From: Toxonevra muliebris
Taxonomy: Eukaryota > Arthropoda > Insecta > Diptera > Pallopteridae
DNA length: 64,000 nt
Direction: 5' to 3'
Assembly: GCA_963691655.1 (NCBI GenBank)
Contig: OY829326.1
Location: 70,797,235-70,861,234, forward strand
The translations under genes and the position numbers were made by a program. The notes under the pieces were generated by a model, which had not been told where the DNA came from, ran no database searches, and worked only from the letters and a program-made list of their open reading frames with translations. Below, one piece after another: positions 24,101 through 35,660 of the stretch (positions are counted from its first letter, which is position 1; the number at the start of each line of letters is the position of its first letter).

Positions 24101-25651
24101 GTGGCCGCTCTTAAAAAAAGAATACCCTGAACTATTTTTGTAAGTTTGTTTGAAGATACTTGATTTCATATTGAAGTAGATTTCATATTTTATTGCAGAC
24201 TCATAACTTTAGTTGTAACTTGAAATTTATTATAATATTTCGAGATTTATTATCATTGAAAAAGGATACAAGAAACTAGGTATTTTAAAACCGCCTTCTT
24301 AAAATTTTTCGTAAAATAATTGAATCAATTTGCATGTAGTTTTATTTGAAATAAGGAGTCAGAAAAAGTCGAAGAACTGGTGAACTGAATCTCATAATCT
24401 GTACTAGCTGAATTTATCACTACCGAAGTTCTATATCTTCTTAAATATTACAAATGTTAAGTTTGTATCGATAAAGGCCTCGAAATTCAAGGCAATTTGG
24501 ATGGGGCATGGTAAACTTCAATTTGCTTTCTTGTGACTATATGGCAAAAGAGTGACCAGAATGCCGGGTTTTATAAGATGCAAATTTTTTGTAAAAGAGA
24601 TCAGTGAATTTTATGAGATAGTCAGGGAGTTCAAGTGAATACCCCAAAAACCTAGGCTCCCACAAAAAATATACGCTAAGTAACTCATACAAAAGGAGAC
24701 TTAAATCGAATTAAGTCTGACATCATAAAAGTGGTGCAAGGCACAGACTGATGTAATGTTAGTTAACAATGTTTGGAACAATGGTCAACCATTTGTTCGT
24801 GTTGGTGTCTATACGTTAAGGATAAGTACTATTTGGTTACAGGAGAAATGGTGATGGTCTTCCAAACGTAAAGTTTTGTCATTTTGAATATAGCTTGCTG
24901 AATATTCGAAAACAGTTGACGAAAAAAATTAATTCAGATCTTCAGTTACAGTCAGGATGCATCGACGGCCCCAGGAAGCCCCGTTAGTTTTTAGACAATC
25001 GTAAACAATTATATTTTGTCAAAACTTAATAATGTCGAGAGACTACATAAGTTGTGTCATATTAGAGTTTCAAGATGGCTCATGGCCTGGCGGCAAACCT
25101 TATGGAACCAAATATTGGAGCCAGTGTAGCTGTAATTTTTCAGTGAGGAGAATTCAGAGTTACTGCGAGCAAAACTAGGAATTGAACAATGAATGCAGTT
25201 AATATGGGTGTAATCGACGATCCAGCATGTAGATCAGGGCTAAAGCCCAGAATTTAAAATGCAAAAAATTCTAACAGTTGAAAAGCTTTTGAAAAATATT
25301 AAAATTTTTAAAATTCGAAACAAAAAATATCAGTAACAATAAATTCCATTCTTTGGTTAGCTCTACATAGCTAGAAAAATAATAAAAATTACACAAAATC
25401 ATACCAGATATAGGAAATGTAGACCAACATATTTTTTTGAGACTGTCGGGCTTAATTGTGGGGTTTAGGGTTAAGATCGTTTAAAGCAGAATTTTAATCT
25501 AGGATACCATTGTTTTACAAAAATCAAGCAAGATATTTAAATTCAAGACGATGGCTAATACTTAATCGAGATTCCTGGTTACCATATTTTCGGTTGTGTT
25601 GATATTTTCTTCATTCAGAAAGTGGTTCGTCTTCGAGTAGTATATATTCTC
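21144..25651. other. Intron 1, mostly AT-rich, no gene
   Basis: At 22023-22099 a 35-bp block with TCCGGGTTGCCTTTCTAGCA occurs twice, 42 bp apart, followed by a TATATAAG box (about 22122). This could be part of a solo LTR, but no matching partner is visible. A (GT)n run lies at 23068-23085, with several poly-T tracts. The remaining sequence is featureless to me. Confidence 0.4.
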
Positions 25652-25655
25652 TTAA

Positions 25656-26297
25656 GGAGGAAGGCCACTGTGACGGGTCAAGAAATTTTATCTTAAATTA
25701 AAGTATTCAAAAATATGTGTACAAAATTTCAAGTCAAAATTCCAAAAACTGCCTGAGTTACAGCCATTTTAGTGATAGTAAGTAGACTGAAGACTTAATG
25801 GACTGAAAACTTTAAATGCGTTTTTCTCGAAGCGACTTTTTTCGAACTGGTTGCATCGATAACTCGATCAAATATTAACCGATTTTCAATTTTGTTCGTT
25901 TTGTTCGTCTTTGCTGTTGAGCGTAGCCGATTTTAAAATTTTGGATTTTTACTATTTTTTAAGCACTTTGAAACATGAAAAAATTTTCAATCAGTTGCCA
26001 TTTTGTTAAAAAAAAAAAAACGCTACTTGCGACGAGAATTATACTCATATAGAATATTAAAAACTAAAAATTTTTTTTTTCAGAAAATCCGTTTTTGAAA
26101 TTTCGACGCAACCATGGAGAAGGAAATTTTTTTCGGGCTCCACGGCAACGCCCATATCTTCAAAAATTAATGGAAATATTGTTGGAAATGCACTTAATAA
26201 AATAAATATTAAACGATCCCTATATTCCTTTATTTGACAGATCAAAAACATTCCCGAAAATCGCTCATTGTTGCAGCCGTCACAGTGGCATTTCCCC
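25656..26297. mobile_element. TTAA-flanked MITE (piggyBac-type), 642 bp
   Basis: The left end is TTAA (25652-25655) then GGAGGAAGGCCACTGTGACG. The right end, complemented, is TTAA (26298-26301) then GGGGAAATGCCACTGTGACG. The terminal repeats match over about 18 of 21 bases. The interior is AT-rich and contains a TTTTTCTCGAAG motif. No transposase is present. Confidence 0.7.
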
Positions 26298-26301
26298 TTA
26301 A

Positions 26302-27529
26302 AAGAATTTCTTTCTCTTAAAATTTTTTATATTGCTAAAAATTCATCACTGTAATACTTTTTTGTTAAATTTTAAAAACAATTAAAAATGCTTAAAATAT
26401 AAAGGGCTGACTGCATGGTGTGAACACAACCATCAAAGCGAATACCAAAATGGTTTAGCACCTGTACAAAAGCTTTTAGAAACAAATATAGAACTATTTT
26501 CTAACGAAAGTTTACTAAAGAGTCTAAACACATTACAGTTTCGAATCAAGTTCCCAATGAGTTCAAATCAAACACATATAAAACGAATGTGGTATGTGCT
26601 TCAAAGCTAATCAACTAATTTCAAAGGTTTTGTCTGTAAACTGCTTCCATTTTACCATTCATTGTAACATAATTCAAAAGAAGATTTGCAAATTTAATCT
26701 ATTCAACATCTATACATCTAACAATATTTCCATGAATGAATTAATTTAAAACCGCTCCTAAAATTATACTACAGAAACTGACTAGAGTAAGTAAGGAAAG
26801 ATGCATATCTAATTTTTGAATTAAAAATATTTTGATGGCAAAATGTTTCCCAGAATGATTACTACGTAGTTAATAAAAGTTATATTTCCTAAAAATAAAA
26901 TCATTAGAAATTTGTATAAATCACAACTGTTGCTTTTTAGAACAAATTATGCATGAGAAGTTTATGGTTAGACATAAAGCCAAAATAGAAATAGAAATCG
27001 TTGCGCTAAAATTGTATAATAATACCTACTTAAAATGTCATGAAATATTCATAATACTATTAAGAATTTAATATTATTTCTAGGATATTTTTTGCACTAA
27101 CACGAAAATTTGAATAAGTTTTGAAAGGTTTAGCAAATATATATATGGGTCGTTCCATGTCTGATTTACAACTAAATTTTTGCATTCTTGAGAAGAAATT
27201 AATCGGCACGTATATTTTTATTTCAATGTGATGTTTTTTTATTTTCAAGTTTTTCAATCCCTAATTACTCAAAACTAACCGTTGTAGGAAAAAATTTCCA
27301 ACCAATAAAAGTTCGTATTTCGCACAAACTTATCGAAAAAATATGAACATAAAATTGTTTTATGTTCATATTTTTGTGGATTTCTGGAAATTTTTTTTTT
27401 ATTTTTTGATCTGCAACTATTTATTGATGTGTTAGGAAAATTGTGTAAAAATTTCAGAGTGGGATGAGATATAGTTTTCGAGATATTAAAATAATAACAA
27501 AACAACTACTACTAAAGTTGCCTGGATTC
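26302..27529. other. Intron 1 AT-rich segment with a perfect palindrome
   Basis: No gene is seen. At 27336-27375 two 18-bp arms (AAAAATATGAACATAAAA and its exact complement) surround a 3-bp centre. The repeat-like phrase GGGTCGTTCCATGTC lies at about 27147. The palindrome may be the centre of an unrecognised foldback, but outer ends were not found. Confidence 0.4.
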
Positions 27530-28090
27530 GCGCGGCGCGCATATGAATCAAATTTGATTTTAGAAAACACAAATTTGAATTTAGGTAAGACAAGCTTTCA
27601 GAAAACATTAAATTTAGTTCAAATTGATATCAGAAAATGTGAATTTGAATTCAAAATTTAAACTGATCGAATTGATTTTAAATAGCGGCAAATTGAATTT
27701 AAAATTATCAAGTTGATTTCAGATATACCCAATCTGAGTTAAAAATAGTTAAATTGATATCAAGAAGCACCAATTTGAATTCAAATTAGTGGAAAAAAAC
27801 TAAAATTTATTTCAAAAGGTGTCGATTTGAATTCAGATTATTCAAATTTGATTTTCGAAAGCACACCTTTTAATTCAGATTATTTTATTTGTTTTCATAA
27901 ATCATTAATTTTAATTTAGAATGGTGAAATTAATTTAAAAAATCGATCATTTCAGAATGTATTACTTTGGGTAATTGGTAGAATTCTAATTATTTTTAAA
28001 AAACTTCAAGCTGAATTCGGAATAGTGAAACTGATTTCAAAAATCATTGATTAGAATTTCGTTTTGATTTCTGAACTTTTTCTGAATTTC
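27530..28090. repeat. Degenerate minisatellite (AATTTGAATTCAGATT-type)
   Basis: A loose tandem array of roughly 40-bp units alternates AATTTGAATTCAGA-like and AAATTGATTTCAGAAAnCAC-like phrases, with EcoRI-like GAATTC cores at several positions. Units are strongly diverged. The open frames inside (such as 27464-27661) are by-products of the array. Confidence 0.6.
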
Positions 28091-29609
28091 ATAAAAGTGA
28101 TACATATCGCTCGCACTGTTATGAACTCTCCTCGTGAGAAAAGTGTCGTTATAACATTCTAAGGAGTGTTAATGCATTGGAAACTTTAAACGCTATTTTT
28201 TCAGAAATTTGTTTTTTGACTTATGGCAGTCTTGCAGAAAACTACCTACTATATATGTATGTATCTTCATAAGTAAATCATGGATTCACAGTACCTTCAA
28301 GGTAGTTAGTAACAAACAATTCACGCAGTTTCTTATTTTATATATACAAACAAATTTATTAATACCATTCCCCATCCAAAATGCCCAGCAATATGATGAT
28401 ACATCATTATAAAATGAATTTTTGACATAAAAATAATAAACAACAAATATTTTCGATACATACATATTTTTATACGTAAATATGAATATTCTAAAAGCAT
28501 TTTTCATATTTTTCTTATATTTACATAAAAAAAACATCACAAATTTCCATATTAAAATTAATGATGAAATATTTTTATATTTCTTTTTTGTTGATGAAAG
28601 AATATAAAAATTAAAAAAAAGAAAAATAAAAATGAAGAGCATTTTTCGCAAAAGGAAAACACAACAATAAACAATTTTTGAAAAAAGTATCTAAATTAAC
28701 GACGCTTGTTTTGTGTGAAAACAACACAGCAGCTACTGATAAATGCTCGTATACTGCCACCAAGTAACAACTAACAAGCTACAGAGTTACTGCCACTTCC
28801 GTTTCTATGCTCAAACAAAACAACAACGAAATATATAAAATAAAGAAAGAAACATTGAAACGATGAAAACATAAAAACCTTGTGAATGACGCTTTAAAAG
28901 TATTTAATTGAAAAAAATAAAGAAAAAAACAAAAAATTACAAACAAAAAAAAACAAGAAAAATAAAATAAAAATGCTTTTAGGCAAAAGAACATTATTTT
29001 TAAATTATGTATGCACAATGCACAGTAGCGCAAAAAAGCATTTGCAGACACACACTTACATACATACATGAAAATTCTATCGTGCACGGTTCTAGTCTGA
29101 GATTTGCATAGCTTTATATACATATAAATATGTACATATGTTCATGGGAATAGAGAGTACATACAAATTTAAGCATGTATACATACATATAGTACATATG
29201 ACAATAAAATGTTTTGTGCTGTCTAAGTTGTTATCATTGTTTTAAAATTTCCATGGGGAATAAAGCAGACAAATGAATTTTAAAATAATGCTACTTTAAA
29301 TACTACTAGGCACTAGTTGTGTATATACAAAAACAATACGGCATTGCATTCAGCTTTTCTGTGCTAAAAATAGAAAAAAAAGGATTAAATATGGGATTTT
29401 TATACAAAGATCCAAAGCGAACAGGTAGGTGTATGAAATAGTAATAATGCATGTTGAATAAAATGTCTTTTTGTAGCTATTTTCTGGCTGCCGATTTAAT
29501 AGGGCTTCAAGTTAATAGAAAATAGTTGAGTGTTTGAATGAAAATATTCGGGTTTATACTTAATTTTAAATGGCGTAAGCTAAATGATTTTCATGGAAAT
29601 TTGTGGTTT
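28091..29609. other. Intron 1 AT-rich segment, no gene
   Basis: A/T tracts and short CA/TA repeats only (such as 29045-29070 and 29100-29190). Nothing could be assigned. Confidence 0.45.
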
Positions 29610-29774
29610 TGAAGTTCAGAAAATTACCCGGGTACTCGCGAATTTTCGGATACCTGCGAATTTTCGAGTAGTCGAACATTTTTGGGTACCCATCTACTAG
29701 TAGACTGAATGAAAAACACTTATAAAAGTGAAGAATTTTAGCCGACGGAATCAAATGAAATTTTAAGCCAAGTA

Positions 29775-31048
29775 AAGCGCAAAATTGGAACGCAGGAAAG
29801 TTGCTGTATCTTTGTAACCAGAACAGTCTGAATAACAAATAGTGCATTAAATGATAAGTTTAATATTATGTTTTAATACTATAATATTAAAAGATCTAAA
29901 TTTCTTTGTTGTGCAAAAAGTTCCGGGTATTCCTTTTAATGGACCCCATCAACCTTTGAACATCCGCTCTGGATACTTTTGCGGCTATTTGGTTCCATTT
30001 TAGTAACATTGGATTCACATTTTTGATCACACCTGCATTTTTCTTCAACTTATATTTTGTAATAGCCCAGTATTTTTCGATCGGTCGATGCTGGGGGCAA
30101 TTGGGTGGATTCATATATTTGAGCACTACATCTACTTGATTTGTCTGATACCAATCCATGGTTTTCTTAGAGTAGTGGCAACTGGCTAAATCAGGCCAAA
30201 ACTTCACTGACGAATGGTGGTGACGAACAAATGGAAAGGCAGTCTTTGATGTAAATATCAGACGTCATAGAAGAGGATGTCACAAATGCCCTGGATTTGA
30301 GACCACAGCTGCAAATAGCCTGCCACACCATTGATTTCTTTGCAAATTTACCCATTTTAATGTACTTGAATTTTGAGGGTACATTACCGCGATTCGTTGC
30401 CATATAAAATTTTTGACCTGGAAGCTGTTTAAGATCAAATTTTACGTATGACTCGTCATCCACAATAATGCATCCATTGAATTTGGTCAAAACATTATTG
30501 TAAAGAAGACGAGCACGTTTTTTGGCCAGCAAATTCTGTTTGCCTGTTCTATTTGGATATTTTATAGCACGATAGCACTTTAGCCCAGCTTTTATGCGTA
30601 TTCGTCTAGCAGTACTTTTGCTGTTATTGAATTTTTTGGCACGATCGCTATCCGATAGTCCGGGATTGCTTCTGATGGACCTCAAGATCTTTGCCTTTAA
30701 TTTTAGGTAGGTGGTTCCCGTTTTGTTCACAACTTTTTTAGCTCTTTCAACACTAAGAGCTTCTTTATATCGTTTTATAACTCTACATACCGTTCTTTTG
30801 GAGATATTTAACACTTTCGCAATCTTTGAACCAGACCACGACGGATTTTCAATAAATTTGTTCACAATCAATTTTCTATTTGCAGCTTCCATTGTGCACA
30901 CAATCACCAACATGCGATCAATTAATAAGAAAAATTTATTAACTAACGGTAACGGTAAACAAATCCCAGTAAAATATTTGTTGTTCTTATGACTAGGAGC
31001 GACGTTGTGACCACAACAAAGCGTGCCAATTTGGCGTGAACCGCGCTT
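29775..31048 (-). mobile_element. DD37E Tc1/mariner-superfamily element
   Basis: This 1.27-kb element is flanked by TA (29773-29774 and 31049-31050). Both ends start AAAGCGC and contain AAATTGGnACGC (29775-29793; complement of 31021-31048). The left end lacks about 9 bp present in the right. One nearly intact transposase lies inside on the minus strand. Size and TA target fit ITm elements. The end pairing was made by eye. Confidence 0.75.
29896..30892 (-). pseudogene. DD37E transposase with one frameshift
   Basis: The first frame (to about 30240) holds the N-terminal helix-turn-helix region (SGSKIAKVLNISKRTVCRVI) and the first catalytic Asp in IIVDDESYVKFD. The second frame (29896-30207) holds the second Asp in FWPDLASCHYS and the Glu in NCPQHRPIEKYW. 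Exactly 37 residues separate that Asp and Glu, which is the DD37E signature known from the mosquito ITmD37E group. A 1-2 nt indel near 30240 is the only lesion I see, so the copy is fairly young. The start is likely the ATG at 30892 (MEAANRKLI); an in-frame ATG at 30913 is also possible. The normal role is cut-and-paste transposition at TA sites. Confidence 0.85.
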
Positions 31049-31561
31049 TAGATCTCGGGTACCCGATTTCAGTCATTACCCGCAAAATTTCTGGTGACCG
31101 AAATGACCAGGTACCCTTGAAATGCCGGATATACGTGTCTAATCTTATGCTTAGAGTATTGCATCTAGTATTTTCTCCTTTAAAAATCCGAGCGCTGGAG
31201 CTGGTGCTATGGATGCTAGTTTCAGTACTGCGTACTTCTTGGTTTCCTTAGTAGACTTTTTTCTTCATTCAGAAGTTCTAGATATTCCATTTCAAAGACC
31301 TTTTGATTATACACTTTCTTCTTTTAGGGTTTAGTTCTACACAATGCTCCATTATTGAGTCTAAATATTGTTCTCCACTCAATACCTACATATGTTATTG
31401 ATGTAATTTCTGAACTCGCAGTTCCCAGTCCTATTCCTATGTGAATGTGTAAGCGAAAATTATGTTCTCGTACCGGTTCTATAGGATAGGCTATTAAATA
31501 TAAGTGAACCAGGTTTTCAACTATCTGAGCTTCGTCTTTTCGTGCACATAGTTCTCAATTA

Positions 31562-32651
31562 GGGTAAAGTGGGGTACCTTTGACACAGGGATACATTTGA
31601 CCTTGCCATTTTCAGTATGACCACGCCCTAAAAGCCAAAAAGTTAAAATGTAGAAAAAAGCTTAATTTGATTTAAAGAAACGTTATGAACTTTGAAGGTT
31701 CTACTTTAACTCTTCTTGAATTAATACGTGTTTTTGTAAATTTGCTAACGCTGATGTAATTTTCGACAACTTGTATGTAAGTGTTTTATAAATTAATTGT
31801 AACTGTTTTTTAAAAATGAGTAACAAAATTTGTTAGCACTGCTCTTTAATATTTACAAAAAAAAAATTGTGTTTTGTGAAAATAAAACAAGATAAATTGA
31901 AAAAGAAAAAGACAGATCATTAATCGGTGACATCAGCTTCTGAAAGATATGGGGTAAATAGGGCAAGATTTAAGGTCCTTCATACTAAATATTAGAGCCG
32001 TACCACAAATGGTTTTTGAAATATTCCATAATTAATTCTCAGGTTATATGGGGGGTGACACACCCCTTTTTCCAATCCTACGCACGTTTTCCTGTAGTAC
32101 TACAGTGTCAATCAACATCCGTGCGAGAAATTTCAGTACTGTATTCAGAATGATTCTAGATATATACCCATCAAAGCGTATAATTTGTATGGGAGGTGCC
32201 ACACCTACTTGTAATTTTGAACTCAGATCATGACTATCTTAACCAGAGACATAATGCATCATTATGAAATTTTATATAAAAATTTTGCTAAATAGAGAGC
32301 AAATAATAATAATAACCAGAACAGAAAAATAAAATAATAGTAATAAAATAATGCATCTTTGTACAAATTTGTGTCAATCTCTGCTTCAGTGTTATTTCGA
32401 GACATACACACATATTTGTCAAATGTGCCCCTTGTAAAGTCAAATGTGCCTGGGGAACTTTTGACAAAATGGGTTTTTTGGAAAATATACAAAAAAAAAT
32501 AGTGATGCAGTTTTTATAAAAATATAGTTTTTTTGGGGTTTGATCTAGAAAAATCAATGTCTTAAAAACAGTAACATCTTTTGAAATCTAACAATAATTT
32601 TCAGAATTACGGGACTTTAAAAATTAAGTGTCAAAGGTACCCCCTTTACCC
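31562..32651. mobile_element. TA-flanked 1.1-kb element with GGGTAAAG ends
   Basis: The left terminus is TA then GGGTAAAGTGGGGTACCTTT and GACAC (from 31560). The right terminus, complemented, is TA then GGGTAAAGGGGGTACCTTTG and ACAC (to 32653). The repeats of about 25 bp match with a single gap. The interior has sub-terminal variants (GGGGTAAATAGGGCAAG at about 31950) and phrases such as GTATGGGAGGTGCCACACC. No transposase was recognised, so this is a non-autonomous element of unknown superfamily. The TA flanks suggest Tc1/mariner-like mobilisation. Confidence 0.6.
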
Positions 32652-33075
32652 TACTTGATTACCTTAATATTAAGTTCACGGGCTCCCGTTATTTGAGTAC
32701 TCACGTATTATACGGTTCAATAGACTTCATCATAATTTCGGGTACAGGTTTTAAATACCCGAGTTCCTGGTTTTTTACTACCTTGTTTTTACAACTTGTT
32801 TTTTTACTACCTGGTTTTTGAGAATCACCTTATTCTGTGACTTGAACTTTCGAAATATAGTTTTTCACACAAAAAAACTTCCAGTTGCACTAACATTGCT
32901 TACTCGTGTATGTGATTACCTAGTACTTGACAATGGGGTTCCTGAATGCCTGATTTTTAAGAGCAGTTTATTAAGTTGGACTTGGGTATAAAGTACTCGA
33001 TTTTCAACTACCGGTGTACTTTATTTGTAAGCCAATATTCGTTACTTAACTTAATTTTTATCGGGTTATTATGTA

Positions 33076-33718
33076 CAGCACCGGTCATATCATTTGAAAC
33101 TAAAATCATTTGTACTTAAGTTCACTAAAATAATTTTTATCAAAAATCTTTTTTATTCAAAACATAGTGTATTTATTGCCATTTATTATAAAAAATTAAA
33201 AAAATATGTTGCAAATAAAAAAAGAAAGAAGTTATATTAAATTAAAGTCTGAATTGAAGAGGTCAAAACATTTGCAACTAAAAAAAGTCAATGTGAAAAT
33301 TGAAGAAAAATCGAAAAAGTTTTCAAAACTTTGTCGCTTATCCATTTTAGCGACAAAGTTCAATCGATCACACAAAACATTTAATAGAGGCAATGCCACG
33401 TAGACATGCAACAGTGATCACTAATAATGGATATGCGACAAAGTTTTGAAAATTTTTTCGATTTTTCGTCAATTTTCACATTGACTTTTTCTAGTTGCAA
33501 ATGTTTTGACCCCTTCAATTCAGACTTTAATTTAATATAACTTCTTCCTTTTTTTTTTATTTGCAACATAATTTTGTACTTTTAATTTTTTATAATATAT
33601 GGCAATAAATACACTACGTTTTGAATAAAAAAGATTTTTGATAAAAATTATTTTAGTGAACTTAAGAAATGGTTTAAAGTACAAGTGATTTTAGTTGCAA
33701 ATGATATGACCGGCATTG
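33076..33718. mobile_element. Foldback element with ~270-bp inverted arms, TA-flanked
   Basis: The left arm 33076-33347 and right arm 33423-33718 are inverted copies with only scattered differences, around a loop of about 75 bp. The tips read CAGCACCGGTCATATCATTT and, complemented, CAATGCCGGTCATATCATTT, each bordered by TA (33074-33075, 33719-33720). CAGTGCCGG-type tips, TA target and very long terminal repeats fit a Tc1-like element of the long-TIR kind (as in Minos or S, by analogy only) that has lost its transposase. The paired open frames at 33206-33403 (+) and 33381-33569 (-) are the two arms read in mirror image, not genes. Confidence 0.85.
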
Positions 33719-34085
33719 TATGTACACGAAAACTGCTTACCCAAGTATTCTTTTACGAATTAATGGAAGTGGAGTTCCTAAATGCTTAACTGATAATTAA
33801 ATAGAGAATATCAAGTTCTTTCGTGCTCGGTTTTCGAGTTTCTTTGCATCCAGTGTTTGAGTAACAGCTTTTTAATATTAATATTCGAGTTCCTGAGCAT
33901 AGGATACCTATATGTTTACAGGTGATGTTTTGATCACGAGGGTTTAAGGTACCCGGTTACCGTAACTTTCAGCTCACAGAAATCATGTATTCGCCTAAAA
34001 AGCTAGATACATGTAAGCACTGACTATCGTTTACTCAAGTACCTAGTTTTCAAATACCCGGTTTTGGAGGAGCGGTTTTCTATAA

Positions 34086-35240
34086 CTCAGCATAGGCGTT
34101 GACAGAGCAAAATTTCTGCCATATCAAAGACAAAGTAATTCACAATTGTTAAATGGATAATTTAAACCATCTATCAGAAACCATCTACATATAATAAAAG
34201 TTATCCAGAGCCGGAAAGAATTTTCCGTAAACAGCAAAAACTGACGGAATATCAGTTCATTAGCTTTGCAAAAGCCAAAGTCTGAATTTAAGTGTTTTGA
34301 TTTAAGGTTTAAGAAGTAGATACACAAAAAATCGACTTTAAAAAAATATATGTAAAAACAGACTGCTACCTAAAAATTATAAAGCTTCTGCTTTGGCATC
34401 TCTCCTCAGAAATTGAATATACTACTGGAAGTGAAGACGCTCGCTACAAAATGACGCGCAAATTGCAACATAGCTAGCAAAAAAAAAAGTAACAGAAAAC
34501 CTCCTTGTAAAATGTATACTCCAACTAAAGAAATATACTGGAAATGAAGCCAAGCTAGAAAATGACACAAAAACAAAAATGTTGAATGCTGAAAATAAAA
34601 TTGTATATGCAAAAAAAAAAATGGAAAAAACATTGAATAGTTTGCTGCTGGCTGCTGTTGTTTTGTAATGTCGCAAAACAATAGCATAGATGGTGTCCAC
34701 TGAACATAGACCGACATGCATAGAGCGCCGTGACCAGACAGATCATCCGGAAGAACGGGGTGCACCAAAGGCCCACATTGCTACGCAAAGGAAGTAAGAA
34801 AAAGAAGTTGAAGCAGTTGAAGTTGATGTGGACGTTGATGTGAACGCTGATGCTGCATGTTGAATTCTGTTGTTGCTGACTCCTAACGGCTGGCATTTGC
34901 TACTGCTGGTTGCTGTCATTGTTCATTTGCTTATGTATGGCCGTGTTTGTTGTCAACGTGTATTTTTTTTTTTTTTTTTTTGTGTTTGTGTTAGTGATGA
35001 AGTGCGGCATTTGAATTTGCAATTCGTTTGTATTCTTTGTAAAATGCCTTTTTTTATGAAATTTTTGCTGCTGAGCTTGTACATATGTATATGTGCATGT
35101 CTCAAGCGATTTAAAATACAATTTAAAGTATTTCAGACATTTTTTGCATGCTTTAAATGTTGTTAACAATTCAAATTAACGATTTCCTTTATACAGATTT
35201 TTATGTATTTAAATTTAATTTTGAACATATTTGTTTTTAA
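34086..35240. other. Intron 1 segment, no gene
   Basis: Overlapping open frames on both strands (34406-34896 minus, 34870-35166 plus) are Phe/Cys-rich translations of T-rich or A-rich DNA. A GTTGATGTGGACGTTGATGT repeat lies at about 34818-34850. Nothing here is recognisable. Confidence 0.4.
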
Positions 35241-35244
35241 ATAA

Positions 35245-35660
35245 ATTCTTGTCTGTGTCTGGATTTTTTTGAATTTTGTTCTGGATGACCAATTTGTAGC
35301 TACTTTCCCACATAAATCAGCAGTTAAGTATTTCACCAATAACACTAATAATGTTGGTTTTAATGTCATCAAGGTTTGTTGTTTATTGAAGAAAACTAAA
35401 TCTTTCGTTAACATAATCCCAGAGAAAAAAGTTTAATGGAGTTATATCGCATGATTTTGGTAGCCAGTTTACATCGTCATTTGGGTTAATCAAAAATAAA
35501 TTTCATCGCTGAATATGATTAGCCACGAAAAAATTACTCGCTGTATCAAGTTGTTCTAAAGCCCAATCAGAAAAATTTCTATGCATTAATTGGCCATTCG
35601 ACTCATGTTCTTGTGCTAACCAATTTGTATACTTCTTCAAAGCGACGCACAATGTAATGA
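35245..35660 (-). mobile_element. Decayed Tc1/IS630-like transposase, internally deleted
   Basis: On the minus strand, in changing frames, I can read SDWALEQL, then LIIFSDEIYF (first catalytic Asp), then after an internal loss WLPKSCDITPLNFFLWDYV, then NKQQTLMTLK and NWSSRTKF near the C-terminus. The WPPRSxDLTPxDFFLWGYVK motif and the order of the pieces identify a common insect DDE transposase of the IS630/Tc1 superfamily. The middle of the catalytic domain is missing and the frame is broken, so it is inactive. Confidence 0.7.

Larger units (their letters stand above)
29610..34085. repeat. Old degenerate TACCCGG(TTTT) array, interrupted by three insertions
   Basis: Phrases built on TACCCGGTTTTnGAGTACC recur at 29620-29700, 31055-31130, 31470-31540, 32680-33060 and 33720-34085, heavily diverged. 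The pieces are separated by three transposon insertions (29775-31048, 31562-32651, 33076-33718). This suggests one ancestral array of roughly 1.5 kb. The unit length cannot be fixed by eye. Confidence 0.45.

Noticed and set aside
33206..33569. Two similar small proteins on opposite strands (MLQIKK... frames)
   Set aside because: They are the two arms of the foldback element read in mirror image.
34406..35166. Phe/Cys-rich frames on both strands
   Set aside because: Base-composition artefacts in T-rich and A-rich DNA.
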